Shown here one piece after another: positions 63,119 to 64,000 of a stretch of 64,000 nucleotides of DNA. How positions within the stretch are numbered: the first letter of the stretch is position 1; each line of letters begins with the position of its first letter. The DNA comes from Ruegeria meonggei (lineage in GTDB: Bacteria > Pseudomonadota > Alphaproteobacteria > Rhodobacterales > Rhodobacteraceae), in assembly GCF_900172215.1 (NCBI RefSeq), contig NZ_FWFP01000001.1, positions 434,001-498,000 on the forward strand. Direction: 5' to 3'. The translations under genes and the position numbers were made by a program. The notes under the pieces are model-generated. The model saw only the letters and a list, made by a program, of their open reading frames with translations. It was not told the origin of the DNA and did no database searches.

Positions 63119-63384
63119 TCGACTATGCGATCTGGTTTGCCTTCGCCTGTTTCGGTGCTGCGATCATGATGTGCCTGTGGCGGATCATCACCGCTGACGG
63201 TGTAGGTACACGCGTTCTGGCGCTGGACACCATGGTCATCAACACCATTGCATTGATGATCCTGTATGGCCTTGCTCTGGGCACTGAAATCTTTTTCGAG
63301 GTCGCCATGATCATCGCCATGCTGGGCTTTGTTTCAACCGTGGCCTATGCGCGCTTTATGCTGCGCGGCAACATTATCGAGTGA
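63115..63384 (+). CDS. mrpF: Mrp Na+/H+ antiporter subunit F
   Basis: 89-residue membrane protein with three helices. RIITADGVGTRVLALDTMV is the family signature. Start overlaps mrpE by 4 bp. Confidence 0.95.
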   Translation: MIDYAIWFAFACFGAAIMMCLWRIITADGVGTRVLALDTMVINTIALMILYGLALGTEIFFEVAMIIAMLGFVSTVAYARFMLRGNIIE

Positions 63385-63393
63385 GGGGACAGC

Positions 63394-63780
63394 ATGACAT
63401 TTCTGGTTGAACTGCTGATTGCGTTCTTTCTGATCGTCTCGGGTATTTTCGGCTTTGTCGGATCTTATGGAATGATCAAACTGAAAGATCCGATGTCACG
63501 CCTGCACGCGCCCACCAAGGCGACAACACTGGGCGTGGGCGGCGTCTTGCTGGCCTCGATCTGCCATTCGGTTCTGCTAGAGGGTAAGCTGTCGCTGCAC
63601 GAATTGCTAATCACCCTGTTCCTGTTCCTGACCGCGCCGATCACAGCTCTGTTCATTGCCAAATGGCACATTCATCGCCATGAAAAACCCAGCGATCTGC
63701 CGGATGCGGGCGAAGATGAGCTTTGGGCGACTCACGCGGTCGAACAGGTCGAAGACGTCCCGGACCACACAGCGAACTAG
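63394..63780 (+). CDS. mrpG: Mrp Na+/H+ antiporter subunit G
   Basis: 128 residues with three helices and the conserved GSYGMIKLKDPMSRLHAPTK segment. Last gene of the AB-C-D-E-F-G operon. It is preceded by GTGAGGGGA. Confidence 0.95.
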   Translation: MTFLVELLIAFFLIVSGIFGFVGSYGMIKLKDPMSRLHAPTKATTLGVGGVLLASICHSVLLEGKLSLHELLITLFLFLTAPITALFIAKWHIHRHEKPSDLPDAGEDELWATHAVEQVEDVPDHTAN

Positions 63781-63785
63781 AACCC

Positions 63786-64000
63786 ATGCATATGCCTCCG
63801 CTTCCCCTGACCCGTGATCTGGTTCTGATTGGCGGCGGCCACACGCACGCGTTGATGCTGCGCAAATGGGGCATGGACCCCCTGCCCGGCGCACGGGTTA
63901 CGGTGATCAACCCAGGCCCCACCGCGCCTTATTCGGGCATGTTGCCCGGCTTTGTCGCGGGGCACTATGACAGGGCAGAGCTGGACATCGATCTGGTTCG
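63786..64000 (+). CDS. selD: selenide, water dikinase-type protein with N-terminal FAD domain (5' end only)
   Basis: About 71 codons are visible before the right edge. LVLIGGGHTHALMLRKWG is a dinucleotide-binding start, and GPTAPYSGMLPGFVAGHY is the conserved follow-up. These match the NADH-dehydrogenase-like flavoprotein domain that precedes SelD in Rhodobacteraceae. The SelD kinase part would be outside the window, so the assignment rests on the N-terminus only. A stand-alone NDH-2-like oxidoreductase is the alternative. ATG 63786 and 63792 are both possible starts. Confidence 0.75.
   Translation, partial: MHMPPLPLTRDLVLIGGGHTHALMLRKWGMDPLPGARVTVINPGPTAPYSGMLPGFVAGHYDRAELDIDLV

Noticed and set aside
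1..64000. CRISPR arrays, rRNA genes or insertion-sequence transposases
   Set aside because: No regularly spaced repeat arrays, rRNA motifs or transposase signatures were seen anywhere in the window.

Overview
The window reads as chromosomal DNA of a Roseobacter-clade alphaproteobacterium (Rhodobacteraceae). The evidence is high GC, TRAP transporters, the aerobic (late cobalt insertion) cobalamin pathway with CobN/CobG/CobF, a fused MrpAB antiporter subunit, an OpgC-OpgG-OpgH glucan operon, and a selD-like gene with an N-terminal flavoprotein domain. The species cannot be named from the sequence alone.

Layout. 1-9.4 kb holds housekeeping and accessory singletons: a MATE exporter (cut by the left edge), polyphosphate kinase 2, an epoxide-hydrolase-like enzyme, an AhpD-like protein, a methyltransferase, parE, an AT-richer beta-lactamase-fold serine hydrolase, a small orphan and an alpha/beta hydrolase whose nucleophile position is alanine. 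9.4-18.3 kb is a seven-gene minus-strand operon: an N-formylglutamate amidohydrolase-like enzyme, TRAP transporter QMP, a glutamine-synthetase-like ligase, an aldehyde dehydrogenase and an Fe-dependent alcohol dehydrogenase. It is divergent from an RpiR regulator, with operator-like palindromes between them and a hairpin in every gap between non-overlapping genes. I read it as a candidate gamma-glutamylation route for an imported amine or amino alcohol.

18.3-28.2 kb: a membrane protein, a glycosyltransferase, ygfZ, an orphan ABC-type membrane domain, efp, a DUF6280-like protein, a YdjM-like membrane protein, cobQ, a PopZ-like protein, a TolC-family protein and a pcm-like methyltransferase. 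28.2-30.5 kb: tRNA-Cys(GCA) with a tyrosine integrase and a small cargo gene, a compact or decayed integrative island.

30.5-45.8 kb: a cobalamin riboswitch leads a tightly overlapping operon, DUF1636-cobW-cobN-cobG-cobH-cobI-cobJ-(cobK antisense)-cobL-cobE-cobM-cobB-cobA-cobF. A second cobalamin riboswitch then precedes the cobalt transporter genes cbtB-cbtA. 45.8-47.3 kb has a His-rich exported protein, a second DUF1636 protein and a DUF302 protein, possibly a metal-handling module. 47.4-50.2 kb pairs a ThDP enzyme with a class III CoA-transferase. 50.3-56.3 kb holds a TPR protein and opgC-opgG-opgH. 56.3-57.6 kb holds a PHB-depolymerase-like esterase with a rhodanese. 57.8-63.8 kb is the mrpAB-C-D-E-F-G Na+/H+ antiporter operon, followed by the start of the selD-like gene cut by the right edge.
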